Below are positions 5,943 to 15,619 of a DNA stretch of 64,000 nucleotides, in pieces; the stretch's first letter is position 1; each line of letters starts with the position of its first letter. Made by a program: the position numbers and the translations under genes. The notes beneath the pieces are model-generated. The model was not told where the DNA came from. It made no database searches and worked only from the letters and a program-made list of their open reading frames with translations. The stretch comes from UBA11400 sp964473555 (lineage in GTDB: Bacteria > Bacteroidota > Rhodothermia > Balneolales > HLUCCA01), in assembly GCA_964473555.1 (NCBI GenBank), contig CAYYPL010000006.1:124001-188000 (forward strand), read 5' to 3'.

Positions 5943-8597
5943 ATGGTTACAGAGAACGATATTTGGGTGATATACATCAAAAACAGACACAGAATGTGCT
6001 TAAATATATCGCAGTGGTATGGGTGTGTCAGCCTATTTTTAATGACAGTAATCCCGCTAAACAGTGATGCAAATGCCAACAATACCGATATTTCGGTGAA
6101 GTACGTCGATAATTTCACCGATTTTGATGGAATATGGACTGGTGATACAGGGTTATTTCAGGTGGATCATGCAGTCCAGCCAGCCATATTAAAACAGACT
6201 GAAGGTTCTTCTTCCGGGACATCCCAGGTATGCCGTGAATCTGATGTGGCCTTTGGTAGTTGGGAATTCAGCGTCAGTTTTGAGGGATTTCAGACCAGTA
6301 ATCAAAATTATGCTTTGGTGTGGATCCAGCGAGCATCGTTGAACTCGTTGCATGGTATATTCGTTAGGATCGGTGAGAACGGAAGTTCCAAGCGTATCCG
6401 GCTCCTCGCCTCCGATCCCACCGGCGCCACCACCGAACTCCTCGCCTCCGGCCAGCCCCTTCCCGCCGATCTGGCTACCGTGCATCTGCGACTTACGCGG
6501 ACCCCGACCTCGCGCTGGACACTTCAATACCGGTTCAACACCTCCGGACCCTGGCACTCCGACCAGGCCGACCATCCAGCCGACCTTCACGCCCAATCCC
6601 TGTTCTGTCTGGCTACCCGATACACTCCAACCCGGGCCGACAAATTCAGTTTTGGTCCCATTACCACATCCACCCATACCACATTCCTCGCCCACTATAC
6701 AACCCCTGCTCCCGACCAGCTCCATCTCCACTTCTCCAAACTCCTACCTCCCAACACCGGTTCTACCGTTTCGGTCCAGATCGATGGATACACAGGCTCC
6801 GTCACCGCCTCCGTCCACCTCAACACCCTGCGCCTCCGTCTCAGTCCCGCACCAGGCGGCGGTTCCCGCCGCCTGGTGCTCTCGAACCTGCACGACTACG
6901 AAACCTCCCTGATTCCGATCACTATGACCGCACAGATTCAGTGGTTCGATGCTGCGCGTCCACTCGATATCGTGATCAACGAATTCATCCCTCGTCCGCC
7001 TTCTCCCAACGAAGCGTTTATCGAACTTCTGAACACAAGTGATCGCTATATCCATATCAACGGATGGACCATCGGCCGTTCATCCACCTTCCACACCATT
7101 TCTCATACCCATACGGTCGCGCCCGGAGACTTCCTGGTGGTACAGCGTCATCGGCCGACAATCGAAAAATCGGAATCCACTCATTACATCGAAGCCCCCA
7201 TCTTTCCCCTTGGCCTAACCACCGATAAACTTTATCTAAAGAATTCCGACGGTGTTCTCATAGACAGTATCCACTACACCCCATCCGTCAGTTCAACGTG
7301 GATCCCCGGACGAAGTATCGAGAAAAGATCACCCTCTTACTCTGGTATGGATGAAAGAAACTGGGCTCAACATCCCCTTCAGGATTCACGGGGATACACC
7401 AACAATACTGATCCTTTGCTTTGGAACCCCGAATCACCTACCATGCATCTTCATATCACTCCGGATACCATTTCAATTCTTTTCGATAGATTTATGAAGT
7501 GGAGCCCTGAATCTGCGCTTCAACTAAATTCTTATCAAGTCACCTTACCTGATTGGAATCCATTTACTTCCAGCAAGATTCAAATCCAGACGCCAGGTAG
7601 TATAACCCTCCACACCAGCCCTTTACCGCTTCGTTTCCACGATGTAATGTCATTTGATAGCCAGCAGGTGTTTACTCTGGAACAAGAAGCCGCTCAACCA
7701 CCCCGCCCTGGCGACCTGTTTTTAAATGAAATTCTATATCAACCCCTGCAAGATCGTTATGCCTCTTTTTCGGATCAATCCGAGTTTATTGAAATTCACA
7801 ACACTGCCCCCTGGAAAATCTCTCTACAGGATGTAATCATCCGGGATCCAATCGACAAAAACGGGAGATTTTCGTTCATTTCACCGCTAAATGCCGATTT
7901 ATGGGCCGTAGATGCTAAACATTTCGCCCTGATCGTACCCGACACTTCTGCATCCTTGATCAACAGTCGAATCGCACAGTTCTTCAGTATCACTCCAGAT
8001 GCCTCCTGGGGCCACGTACTTCGCTCAGGATTATCCCTCACCACTTCGGGTAAATCTGTGGTGTTATCGCTTTTAGATGGAACCGTGCTCGATTCTGTTC
8101 ATTACTCGCCCACTATGCATCATCCTCTTCTACGGGAACAAAAAGGGATAAGCCTGGAAAGAACTGGAGGTTACAATGTTTCAAGTAACGTTAAATGGAC
8201 CTCAAGTGCTAGTCCACTCGGAGCAACGCCGGGTCAGTTGAACTCCGTGTCGGTTTCACTTTCGGAATCCGAAAGTAACTCCGGGTTTCAATTTCATCCG
8301 AATCCCTTTTCACCCAATCACGATGGGATTGATGATATCGTTGAAATAAAACTCCACTCCAGCACTATCGATATATTTAGCCGTATCACGATATATGACC
8401 TGCGCGGGCGACGGATAAAAACAGTGCTCAATGACGGTCTGACTGGACGTATTACCAGCGCGATCTGGGATGGAACCGATGATCGTGGCATCATGTCGCC
8501 GACCGGAGTTTATATCGTCCTGGCAGAAAGTTACGATCCTGAATCCAAATCCATAACAAAGCACAAAAAACCGTTGGTTTTAGTCCGACCCAGATAG
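5943..8597 (+). CDS. Secreted multidomain protein with two lamin-tail domains and a FlgD-like C-terminus
   Basis: 884 residues. The N-terminus has a long basic region (KNRHR) followed by a hydrophobic stretch ending SDANA, read as a signal peptide. Residues about 50-225 resemble a lectin/laminin-G-like beta domain. Two lamin-tail domains follow, at about 340-450 (DIVINEFIPRPPSPNEAFIE) and 586-710 (GDLFLNEILYQP, then EFIEIHNTA). The last ~100 residues form a FlgD-like sorting module (NPFSPNHDGIDDIVEI, then WDGTDDRG and SPTGVYIV), suggesting T9SS export to the cell surface. An unusually strong Shine-Dalgarno (AAGGAGGT) fixes the ATG. Codons at 6380-6900 are much more C-rich than the rest of the gene. 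Function unknown; adhesion or surface structure is inferred. Confidence 0.82.
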   Translation: MVTENDIWVIYIKNRHRMCLNISQWYGCVSLFLMTVIPLNSDANANNTDISVKYVDNFTDFDGIWTGDTGLFQVDHAVQPAILKQTEGSSSGTSQVCRESDVAFGSWEFSVSFEGFQTSNQNYALVWIQRASLNSLHGIFVRIGENGSSKRIRLLASDPTGATTELLASGQPLPADLATVHLRLTRTPTSRWTLQYRFNTSGPWHSDQADHPADLHAQSLFCLATRYTPTRADKFSFGPITTSTHTTFLAHYTTPAPDQLHLHFSKLLPPNTGSTVSVQIDGYTGSVTASVHLNTLRLRLSPAPGGGSRRLVLSNLHDYETSLIPITMTAQIQWFDAARPLDIVINEFIPRPPSPNEAFIELLNTSDRYIHINGWTIGRSSTFHTISHTHTVAPGDFLVVQRHRPTIEKSESTHYIEAPIFPLGLTTDKLYLKNSDGVLIDSIHYTPSVSSTWIPGRSIEKRSPSYSGMDERNWAQHPLQDSRGYTNNTDPLLWNPESPTMHLHITPDTISILFDRFMKWSPESALQLNSYQVTLPDWNPFTSSKIQIQTPGSITLHTSPLPLRFHDVMSFDSQQVFTLEQEAAQPPRPGDLFLNEILYQPLQDRYASFSDQSEFIEIHNTAPWKISLQDVIIRDPIDKNGRFSFISPLNADLWAVDAKHFALIVPDTSASLINSRIAQFFSITPDASWGHVLRSGLSLTTSGKSVVLSLLDGTVLDSVHYSPTMHHPLLREQKGISLERTGGYNVSSNVKWTSSASPLGATPGQLNSVSVSLSESESNSGFQFHPNPFSPNHDGIDDIVEIKLHSSTIDIFSRITIYDLRGRRIKTVLNDGLTGRITSAIWDGTDDRGIMSPTGVYIVLAESYDPESKSITKHKKPLVLVRPR

Positions 8598-8660
8598 AAA
8601 ATCTTTTTCTATTACCTTACTTCTTAGTATCCTTGATGAGTATCGAACCATATTCTGTGA

Positions 8661-9479
8661 ATGAAACCACCCGAAACTGCTCCTATAGGCATATTTGACT
8701 CCGGAATCGGAGGGATGACTGTTGTTAAATCAGTGATGAAAGAACTTCCTGGTGAAGACATCATTTATTTCGGCGATACGGCCAGAGTTCCTTACGGTAC
8801 AAAGTCGATGGATACCGTACGGGAATACGCACTTCAGATCACCGATTTTCTGCTCAAGAAAAAAGTCAAAATGATTCTGATTGCCTGCAACACGGTTGCA
8901 GCATCCGCCCGGCAGGATATTATCGCGATAGCAAATGGTGTTCCGGTATTGGACGTCGTATTGGCAGGAGCTAAAGTAGCTACGGAATCCACCGTAAAAC
9001 ACAACCTGGTTGGTGTGATCGGTACGCTCGCCACCGTCGGTTCCGGGGCTTATGAACAAGCCATTGCCGCAATCAACAAAGACATCAATGTATTTTCAAA
9101 AGCGTGCCCCTTACTGGTGCCATTGGCAGAAGAGGGCTGGACCGATAACGATGTTGCCCACCGAACCGTCGAGATTTATCTCGAAGACTTTCAGGAGAAA
9201 CCATTGGATTCTCTGATCCTGGGGTGCACGCACTATCCATTGTTCAAAGATACCATTCGCAACGTAATCACGAATCCCGAAATGCTGATCATTGACTCGG
9301 CCGACTCCATCGCAGTAATGGCGCACGATCATCTTAAACACGCACACCTGCTGAATCCACGGCAGTCGGGCGGTAAATTTGAGTGTTACGTCAGCGACAA
9401 GCCACAACGTTTCCAGATTTTGGCCGAACGATTTCTCGGCAAAGCCATCAACCGGGTCGAAGTAGTCAATATGAGATGA
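8661..9479 (+). CDS. murI: Glutamate racemase
   Basis: Makes D-glutamate for peptidoglycan. 272 residues, normal length. The D-S-G-I-G-G motif lies near residues 13-18 with the conserved Asp, and the two catalytic cysteines are in LIACNTVAAS (C76) and LILGCTHYPL (C189). A TATCCTTG sequence about 30 bp upstream resembles the -7 promoter element with one mismatch. It converges with the PhoH gene with only six bases between the stops, and no separate terminator is visible. Confidence 0.96.
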   Translation: MKPPETAPIGIFDSGIGGMTVVKSVMKELPGEDIIYFGDTARVPYGTKSMDTVREYALQITDFLLKKKVKMILIACNTVAASARQDIIAIANGVPVLDVVLAGAKVATESTVKHNLVGVIGTLATVGSGAYEQAIAAINKDINVFSKACPLLVPLAEEGWTDNDVAHRTVEIYLEDFQEKPLDSLILGCTHYPLFKDTIRNVITNPEMLIIDSADSIAVMAHDHLKHAHLLNPRQSGGKFECYVSDKPQRFQILAERFLGKAINRVEVVNMR

Positions 9480-9485
9480 AGACGC

Positions 9486-10814
9486 TTATAATAACTTCGA
9501 CCCAAGATTAGCCAATTCAGACCGCTCACCTTTCTCGAGCGTCACATGGGCATATAACGGATTATCTTTGATCCGATCGATAAGATAGGACAGTCCATTA
9601 CTTTGGGAGTCGAGATACGGAGTATCAATCTGAAAAACATCACCGGTAAAAATGATCTTTGTGTTTTCTCCTGCCCGGGTTATGATGGTCTTTATCTCGT
9701 GAGGAGTGAGATTCTGTGCTTCATCCACAATGAACATAATGTTTGAAATACTTCTGCCTCGAATGTATGCCAGTGGCACAATATGTAACTTTTCCTGTTC
9801 GACAAGCTCGTCGATCTTCTTGTAGTCTTTGTCCTTTTCACTGTACTGATTCTTGATGAAACTAAGATTGTCCCACAAAGGCTGCATATAAGGATTGATC
9901 TTCGACTTAATATCACCCGGCAGGTAGCCAATATCTTTGTTACTGAGCGGAACAATGGGTCTGGCCAGATAAATCTGCCGGAAATTCCGCCTCAGCTCCA
10001 GTGCTCCTGCAAGAGCAAGTAGGGTTTTTCCTGTTCCTGCAGACCCACTGATACTCACCAATTGTACATCCGGATTCATGATTGCATGCATGGCAAATGT
10101 CTGTTCTGCATTTCGGGGTTTAATACCATATGCGATTTCCTTGTTGACCCGTTCAAGGCGTTTTTCCCGTCCATTGTAATAGGCCAATACCGAGTTTGAG
10201 TCACACTTCAGAACGAAATACTGGTTACAGTAAGGTCTGAAATCCAGAAGCCCGTCCACTTCAACGTATCCTTGCGCATAGAGTTCATTGATAACTTCAG
10301 GATCCGGCACATTCAACTCCGACTTACCCGAATATAAGTGATCCACATCCTTGATTTTACCCGTCTCGTAGTCTTCCGCATGCAGGTTCATTGCGCGTGC
10401 CTTGAGTCGGAGATTGATATCCTTGGTCACAAGGGTAACTTTTTTCCTGGGCTCAGACTGGGATAGTTTCATGGTCGCATTCAAAATGCGGTGATCGTTT
10501 TTTTGTCCACCGAAGAGTTTTGTAGCATCTGGAACTGATTCTTCATCAACTAGTACCTTTAACTTGCCGTGTGTTGAACCATTTAACGGAATCCATTGCT
10601 GCATCAGATCTTTGTGGGACAGTTTGTCCATATTTCGGATAAACTCCCGGGCATGGAAGTTATTCACTGTATTCCCTTTCTTGAACTGATCTACCTCCTC
10701 CAGCACGGTCACGGGTATAGCCACGTCATGCTCTTCAAAGTTAAATATGGAGTCAAAATCGTGAAGGATTACCGAGGTATCGAGTACAAAGATTTTCTGC
10801 TGCTTTTTTGGCAT
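9486..10814 (-). CDS. PIN domain plus PhoH-family ATPase
   Basis: 442 residues in two parts. The N-terminal PIN-type nuclease domain has FVLDTSVILHDFDSIF and EEVDQFKKG (about residues 8-50) and continues to about 140. The C-terminal PhoH ATPase has Walker A GSAGTGKT (about 257-264) and a Walker B-like IMFIVDEAQN. PIN-PhoH fusions (YlaK type) are implicated in RNA processing, combining an RNase with an RNA-unwinding ATPase; the function here is inferred from that family. Its 5' side abuts a heptamer-rich spacer that separates it from trmH upstream on the same strand. Confidence 0.92.
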   Translation of the reverse strand: MPKKQQKIFVLDTSVILHDFDSIFNFEEHDVAIPVTVLEEVDQFKKGNTVNNFHAREFIRNMDKLSHKDLMQQWIPLNGSTHGKLKVLVDEESVPDATKLFGGQKNDHRILNATMKLSQSEPRKKVTLVTKDINLRLKARAMNLHAEDYETGKIKDVDHLYSGKSELNVPDPEVINELYAQGYVEVDGLLDFRPYCNQYFVLKCDSNSVLAYYNGREKRLERVNKEIAYGIKPRNAEQTFAMHAIMNPDVQLVSISGSAGTGKTLLALAGALELRRNFRQIYLARPIVPLSNKDIGYLPGDIKSKINPYMQPLWDNLSFIKNQYSEKDKDYKKIDELVEQEKLHIVPLAYIRGRSISNIMFIVDEAQNLTPHEIKTIITRAGENTKIIFTGDVFQIDTPYLDSQSNGLSYLIDRIKDNPLYAHVTLEKGERSELANLGSKLL

Positions 10815-10840
10815 ATACCTACTCCATTAATGATTGATAA

Positions 10841-10943
10841 GGGATGAAAGACAAGGGTAAAGAGAAGAATTGGCATTCCCTCAACCCTCGTCCCTCATCT
10901 TTATTCATATTTTACCGCTCCCCAGTCCCCACTCGCCGCTCGC
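10841..10943. repeat. Heptanucleotide blocks between trmH and the PIN-PhoH gene
   Basis: Three blocks are seen. 10841-10868: GGGATGA, AAGACAA, GGGTAAA, GAGAAGA. 10878-10898: CCCTCAA, CCCTCGT, CCCTCAT. 10916-10943: CGCTCCC, CAGTCCC, CACTCGC, CGCTCGC. On the minus strand the last block is read through as the C-terminal tail of the TrmH-family protein. The minus-strand words GATGAGG and GACGAGG match the 34.7-kb array. Confidence 0.7.
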
Positions 10944-11744
10944 TAATTTAAACAATCCTATCGCTGCAGCTACACCCGCATTCAGACTTTCTACCTGATC
11001 AGAGTGGCCATCGATGAACACTTTCTGGTGACCTTGGGCTCGTAGTTCGTCAGAAACTCCGGCACCTTCGTTGCCTACAACCAAAATCACCTTCTTGGCA
11101 GGCCGCCAATCTACCATAGATAGTGCATCATTTCCCATATCCATCAACACCACATCCCAGCCATACTGAACCAGTTCAGGTAATGTCAAGTACAGATCAC
11201 ACGACAGATGAGGAACCACTTCGAGTCCACCTGCCGTGCTTCGGACCACTTTCGGATTGTAATAGTCAACCGTTCCTGATCCAAGTAAAAGCCCCGTAGC
11301 CCCAAACCACGCCGAGGTTCGGATGATTGTGCCCAGATTACCAGGATCCTGGAGTCCATCCAGTGCCAGAATGAATCCATCCTTTACATCCAAAAACTGA
11401 CGAATAGATACTTCACTCATCATTCGACATACAGCAAGTACTCCCTGACTTTGTTCGGTGTCGGTCAACGATGAAAACGTGGATTTATCGGTATAAAAAA
11501 CAGGCGTTTTATCAAAATCGGAGGAAATTTCGATTCCTTCCTGCAAAATGATACACTCGATGTGCACAACATCAGAACGGATTAGTTGCAATATGGTTCT
11601 AAGCCCTTCCGCCAGGTAAAGCCTAAACTTTTCCCTGTATTTTCGCTGAGCCAGCTTCCGGTATGTGGTAATCTGGTTTTTGCTCAGATGTTCAGGCACA
11701 GTTCTCCATCTTTCAAGGGTGTACACGGTTTCGTGACTAAACAC
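10905..11744 (-). CDS. TrmH/SpoU-family RNA 2'-O-methyltransferase
   Basis: About 279 residues. An N-terminal substrate-binding region (SKNQITTYRKLAQRKYREKF) precedes the knotted SPOUT methyltransferase domain, with motifs NLGTIIRTSAWFGA, VLVVGNEGAGVS and SLNAGVAAAIGLF. It methylates a ribose in rRNA or tRNA; the target cannot be told from sequence. The first start is a GTG at 11744; a later in-frame GTG near 11696, just before PEHLSKNQ, would fit the family start better. The C-terminal tail ASGEWGLGSGK is encoded by four degenerate heptamers and looks like a late addition to the conserved domain. Confidence 0.88.
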   Translation of the reverse strand: MFSHETVYTLERWRTVPEHLSKNQITTYRKLAQRKYREKFRLYLAEGLRTILQLIRSDVVHIECIILQEGIEISSDFDKTPVFYTDKSTFSSLTDTEQSQGVLAVCRMMSEVSIRQFLDVKDGFILALDGLQDPGNLGTIIRTSAWFGATGLLLGSGTVDYYNPKVVRSTAGGLEVVPHLSCDLYLTLPELVQYGWDVVLMDMGNDALSMVDWRPAKKVILVVGNEGAGVSDELRAQGHQKVFIDGHSDQVESLNAGVAAAIGLFKLASGEWGLGSGKI

Positions 11745-11883
11745 GAAAGGTCTGTTTCAGGAATGTAACAAGGAATTTGCGTAAAATGAACACCCCCCAG
11801 ATACCTAACACTAATTTAATGTGCGATTTTAGTGATATCATGATGCGCCGTGAACCTAACCTGACAACGTAGTATCTTGTAGC

Positions 11884-13848
11884 ATGCAAACGCTGATTCG
11901 AAACTACCGGCTCATCCTATTCTGCCTTCTGATGCTATCTGGCACCGGTTCAGATGCGTTTGCTCAGGGACTGACCGGCACTACAAGATTTTCACGACAA
12001 CTCGATGCTGTTCAGCTTCGATCCAGTAATGAACTCAGTTATTCACTCGGAACACTCCAGATCTCAGGTCTAAATCAGAACACAGCCCGATATTTTCTGT
12101 TCGATAATCAGCCCCAAAATGTCCAGAAAGACCACAACACTCAACTGACCTTTCAGTTCCCGATTCACCAAAAACTAGCTTTAACTTCAGATCTGAGATC
12201 CTTCACCTTCACAAACACCGGACTCCGTCAGGATGTTGCACTCGTTGGGATTTCCTACTCAATCGCAGAAATAGGAACGATCAGTCCATCGTTTGGCTAT
12301 ATGCGCGACAAACGAAGCGACCTCCTCGACGACGGTTTCGCCTGGGCCTTTAACACACAGTTAAATCCACTTAAATTTGGGGACACCCAACTGGAACCTT
12401 TCATTCGTGCCGAAGTAGCTTACATCGACCCTCGCCGGTTTGTTACCACACGTTTTGGCGCGAAAACAATGTATTCGGTCGAAGACCTGCTTGCTATGCG
12501 TTCCGATGTCTGGTTTGGGAATACGCGTCGTGACAGTTATCAGGCTTCCAGTCTGTTGAACAGGGCAGAGAGTAACTTTCTGGAGTCAATCGACAATGAT
12601 ACTACCTATGCAGCATTGTCTGTCGAATTCCCTCTTTTTCAAACTTTTCGTGCTCAGGTACATCTCACCGGACTCAACAACGTTCGTCAAATTCAAAATT
12701 CAGCATTAAAAAACGACCCGGATATCGTGCTGTTCGACTCGCGGAGTCTGCGTCAACACCTCGATATCACTTCTTCTATTTCATATCCTACACGCAGAAT
12801 GAGATTAAATACAGGATTCACCTGGTCGGCACAGGTTCGCGAATCCAGACTGATCAACACCGAGGGTCTGCCCGCCGATCAGGTTCGTCGACGTACCGAG
12901 ATCCTTGAAAACTCTAACTTTACCCAGTCTCGGTTCGAATTGTTTACGAACAATGAAATTCAGTTCACACCCGGTTACCGACTTGGACTGGACTTCTCCT
13001 CAAGTATACTGCGTTACGATACTCCGGATATCAATAAAGACAACCGCGACGAATTTACTCTGCTGTTCAGAGTGCGCAATGACATTCAACTTACCGAAAA
13101 TCTTTCCTCGTCCATCCTTTTGGCCGGCGAAGCATTTCACTATGTGTACTTGTTCGCCGAACGAAGTATCGAAAATAACTGGAGAAGATCTATTCGCCTG
13201 ATTCCTGAATTGGTGTGGACCCCAACTCCATACCTTACACTGACCAATTCCTTTCTGGTCAGAGCCAATTACACCGTTGAAGACTTTGAACTGCCCGGTA
13301 GACAAAAAAGCGACCAGTCGGCCCGTGAATTAGCTCTTTTCAGTGCAATCGACTATGATGTTGCTCCCGATTGGACCATCAGCGTCGATGTGTCCCGCAG
13401 CGAACTGCGAATCGGTAAACTGTACTGGAAAACCTTCCAGGAGACACCCATAGACACTTTGATCGCCTATGACTTCCAGGGTATCATCAGTAAACAGTTT
13501 GGCACGCTGACCATTTCTTCCGGACTCCGATATTTCCGCAAACTAGACTTCCTGCAATCTGCAACGGTTCAACTTGAAACGGTTCAAAACGAAAATATGG
13601 TCCGATTGACCAGACTCGGTACCGGTCAACAAATAACCACTCAAATCGGTCCGATGGTGACCATACAAATGCCTTTTTTGTCAAAAAATGAGCTCTTCAT
13701 CACAGGTTGGTACCAGGTTCAACGCTCCTGGAGACGGCTTTACATCAATTATCCCGAGGATCTGCGAGGCGAGTTCCGAAGGGCAGAACGAATGACTAAC
13801 CGACGTATTTTCCCAAACATTGAAATGGTTGCACGATTCGGATTTTAG
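11884..13848 (+). CDS. Predicted outer-membrane beta-barrel protein, function unknown
   Basis: 654 residues beginning with a clear signal peptide (cleavage likely after DAFAQ near residue 28). The rest is made of alternating hydrophobic/polar strands with many aromatic-ended segments and finishes with MVARFGF, a terminal phenylalanine typical of outer-membrane barrels. No plug domain or lipobox is seen. I do not recognise a named family. It stands alone between the divergent trmH and the ALDH gene. TATCTTG just before the ATG is a weak -7-like match. A porin or surface barrel role is inferred from composition only. Confidence 0.75.
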   Translation: MQTLIRNYRLILFCLLMLSGTGSDAFAQGLTGTTRFSRQLDAVQLRSSNELSYSLGTLQISGLNQNTARYFLFDNQPQNVQKDHNTQLTFQFPIHQKLALTSDLRSFTFTNTGLRQDVALVGISYSIAEIGTISPSFGYMRDKRSDLLDDGFAWAFNTQLNPLKFGDTQLEPFIRAEVAYIDPRRFVTTRFGAKTMYSVEDLLAMRSDVWFGNTRRDSYQASSLLNRAESNFLESIDNDTTYAALSVEFPLFQTFRAQVHLTGLNNVRQIQNSALKNDPDIVLFDSRSLRQHLDITSSISYPTRRMRLNTGFTWSAQVRESRLINTEGLPADQVRRRTEILENSNFTQSRFELFTNNEIQFTPGYRLGLDFSSSILRYDTPDINKDNRDEFTLLFRVRNDIQLTENLSSSILLAGEAFHYVYLFAERSIENNWRRSIRLIPELVWTPTPYLTLTNSFLVRANYTVEDFELPGRQKSDQSARELALFSAIDYDVAPDWTISVDVSRSELRIGKLYWKTFQETPIDTLIAYDFQGIISKQFGTLTISSGLRYFRKLDFLQSATVQLETVQNENMVRLTRLGTGQQITTQIGPMVTIQMPFLSKNELFITGWYQVQRSWRRLYINYPEDLRGEFRRAERMTNRRIFPNIEMVARFGF

Positions 13849-13963
13849 GCAATTCTTGAGCTTTTCTGTTACAGTACTTCAGATTTTCGACCTGATTCTT
13901 TCCAGGCAACACCGTATCTTTTAGGCTATAGCATTACCCAAACTTACCAGTGAATTTATTTTT

Positions 13964-15490
13964 ATGGATTTTTTAAAGCGACTTGGCATCGAAGCCGTCA
14001 ACGCCGGCACCACCACCGGTACCAACACATTAAATACGGCTTCTGCAACCCTAATCAACTCTTACTCGCCTATCGATAATTCTCTTATCGGGTCGGTCTA
14101 CTCCACAACTGAGGCCGAATATCAGCACGTTGTATCCACTGCACACGAAGCATTTCTGTCCTGGAGAATGATGCCTGCACCACAACGAGGTGAAATCGTT
14201 CGTCAGATTGGCGACGCGCTTCGTGCCCATAAAGAGGACCTGGGCCAACTGGTCTCCCTTGAAATGGGCAAAATCCTGCAGGAGGGTCTGGGCGAAGTCC
14301 AGGAAATGATCGATATCTGTGACTTTGCCGTCGGACTTTCACGCCAGTTATACGGATTAACCATGCATTCAGAGCGCCCAAGTCACCGCATGTACGAGCA
14401 GTATCATCCACTTGGTGTCATAGGTGTGATCTCGGCATTCAATTTCCCGGTTGCAGTCTGGAGCTGGAACGCAATGATAGCCGCTGTTTGTGGCGACACC
14501 ATCATCTGGAAACCAAGTGAGAAAACACCACTTTGTGCCGTAGCTTGCCAACACATCATTCAGGATGTGTTGCGTAAAAACAATCTTCCGGAGGGTATTT
14601 TCTGTATGATCAACGGAGACCGTACCGTTGGCGAATGGATGACTAACGACAAACGCATACCCCTGGTTTCTGCTACAGGTTCAATACGTATGGGCAAGCA
14701 GGTCGCTCAGGTAGTTGCCGCACGATTAGGACGATCTTTGCTGGAACTAGGTGGAAACAACGCCATCATTATTTCTCCGGATGCCGACATTGAAATGGCC
14801 GTTCGTGCTACCGTATTCGGAGCCGTTGGTACAGCAGGACAGCGTTGCACATCAACCCGCAGGTTGATTGTTCATGATTCGATATTTGATCAGGTCAAGG
14901 AACGACTGGTGCGCATTTACAAAAATATCCCCATCGGAAATCCTCTCAAAGAAGGAACCCTTGTGGGTCCACTCATTGATCAGGACGCCGTTAAAAATAT
15001 GCAAAAAGCTCTTGAAATGCTCAAAACTGAAGGTGGCGAACTTGTTTACGGTGGAGAAGTGGTGTCTGGGGACGGTCTGGCAAGCAACAACTACGTTCGT
15101 CCTGCCATTTGTATCGCGGAAAACCACTATCACATCGTTCAGGAAGAGACTTTTGCTCCGATTCTGTACCTGATTCGCTACAAGGATCTCAGTGAAGCCA
15201 TAGGTTACCAGAACGGCGTGGTTCAAGGACTCAGTTCGGCCATGTTCACCTTAAACATGCGCGAAGCCGAGACTTTCCTGAGCCACATGGGATCGGACTG
15301 CGGTATCGCGAACATCAACATCGGCACCAGCGGTGCCGAGATAGGTGGCGCATTTGGCGGCGAAAAAGAGACCGGAGGAGGAAGGGAATCCGGTTCCGAC
15401 TCCTGGAAAGTCTATATGCGTCGCCAGACCAACACCATCAACTGGGGATCCACACTTCCGCTGGCGCAGGGTATCAAATTTGATGTTTAG
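13964..15490 (+). CDS. amaB: Aldehyde dehydrogenase, ALDH7 type (2-aminoadipate-semialdehyde dehydrogenase-like)
   Basis: 508 residues with the full aldehyde dehydrogenase fold. The catalytic cysteine is in GTAGQRCTSTRRL (about C295) and the general-base glutamate in LLELGGNNA. FNFPVAVWSWNAMIA and the C-terminal GAEIGGAFGGEKETGGGRESGSDSWK are characteristic of the ALDH7/antiquitin subgroup, which oxidises alpha-aminoadipic semialdehyde in lysine breakdown. Substrate assignment is by subgroup resemblance. It converges on a PLP-dependent decarboxylase and ends at a strong rho-independent terminator. Confidence 0.88.
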   Translation: MDFLKRLGIEAVNAGTTTGTNTLNTASATLINSYSPIDNSLIGSVYSTTEAEYQHVVSTAHEAFLSWRMMPAPQRGEIVRQIGDALRAHKEDLGQLVSLEMGKILQEGLGEVQEMIDICDFAVGLSRQLYGLTMHSERPSHRMYEQYHPLGVIGVISAFNFPVAVWSWNAMIAAVCGDTIIWKPSEKTPLCAVACQHIIQDVLRKNNLPEGIFCMINGDRTVGEWMTNDKRIPLVSATGSIRMGKQVAQVVAARLGRSLLELGGNNAIIISPDADIEMAVRATVFGAVGTAGQRCTSTRRLIVHDSIFDQVKERLVRIYKNIPIGNPLKEGTLVGPLIDQDAVKNMQKALEMLKTEGGELVYGGEVVSGDGLASNNYVRPAICIAENHYHIVQEETFAPILYLIRYKDLSEAIGYQNGVVQGLSSAMFTLNMREAETFLSHMGSDCGIANINIGTSGAEIGGAFGGEKETGGGRESGSDSWKVYMRRQTNTINWGSTLPLAQGIKFDV

Positions 15491-15528
15491 GTAAGAGCCG
15501 GGAACGTTGTTCCGGTTGGTTTAGAACT

Positions 15529-15568
15529 AAGGTGAGATGGGATTAAATGCCGGTCTCACCTTTTTTTT
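15529..15568 (+). terminator. Rho-independent terminator after the ALDH7 gene
   Basis: A perfect 9-bp stem, AAGGTGAGA (15529-15537) with TCTCACCTT (15554-15562), has a 16-base loop and runs into eight T residues (15561-15568). A smaller inverted repeat, CCGGGAACGTTGTTCCGG, lies between it and the ALDH stop. Confidence 0.85.
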
Positions 15569-15575
15569 GACTCAG

Positions 15576-15610
15576 ATAAGGGAGAAGAGAAAAGAGATAA
15601 GAGAGAAGAG
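15576..15610. repeat. Heptanucleotide array at the decarboxylase 3' end
   Basis: Five heptamers in register: ATAAGGG, AGAAGAG, AAAAGAG, ATAAGAG, AGAAGAG. The array ends ten bases from the stop of the minus-strand decarboxylase gene and directly follows the plus-strand terminator. Confidence 0.7.
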
Positions 15611-15619
15611 AAGCCCAGG

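Noticed and set aside
6352..6912. Proline-rich 186-codon open frame inside the lamin-tail gene
   Set aside because: A shadow frame caused by the C-rich patch; the lamin-tail frame continues through with recognised domains on both sides.
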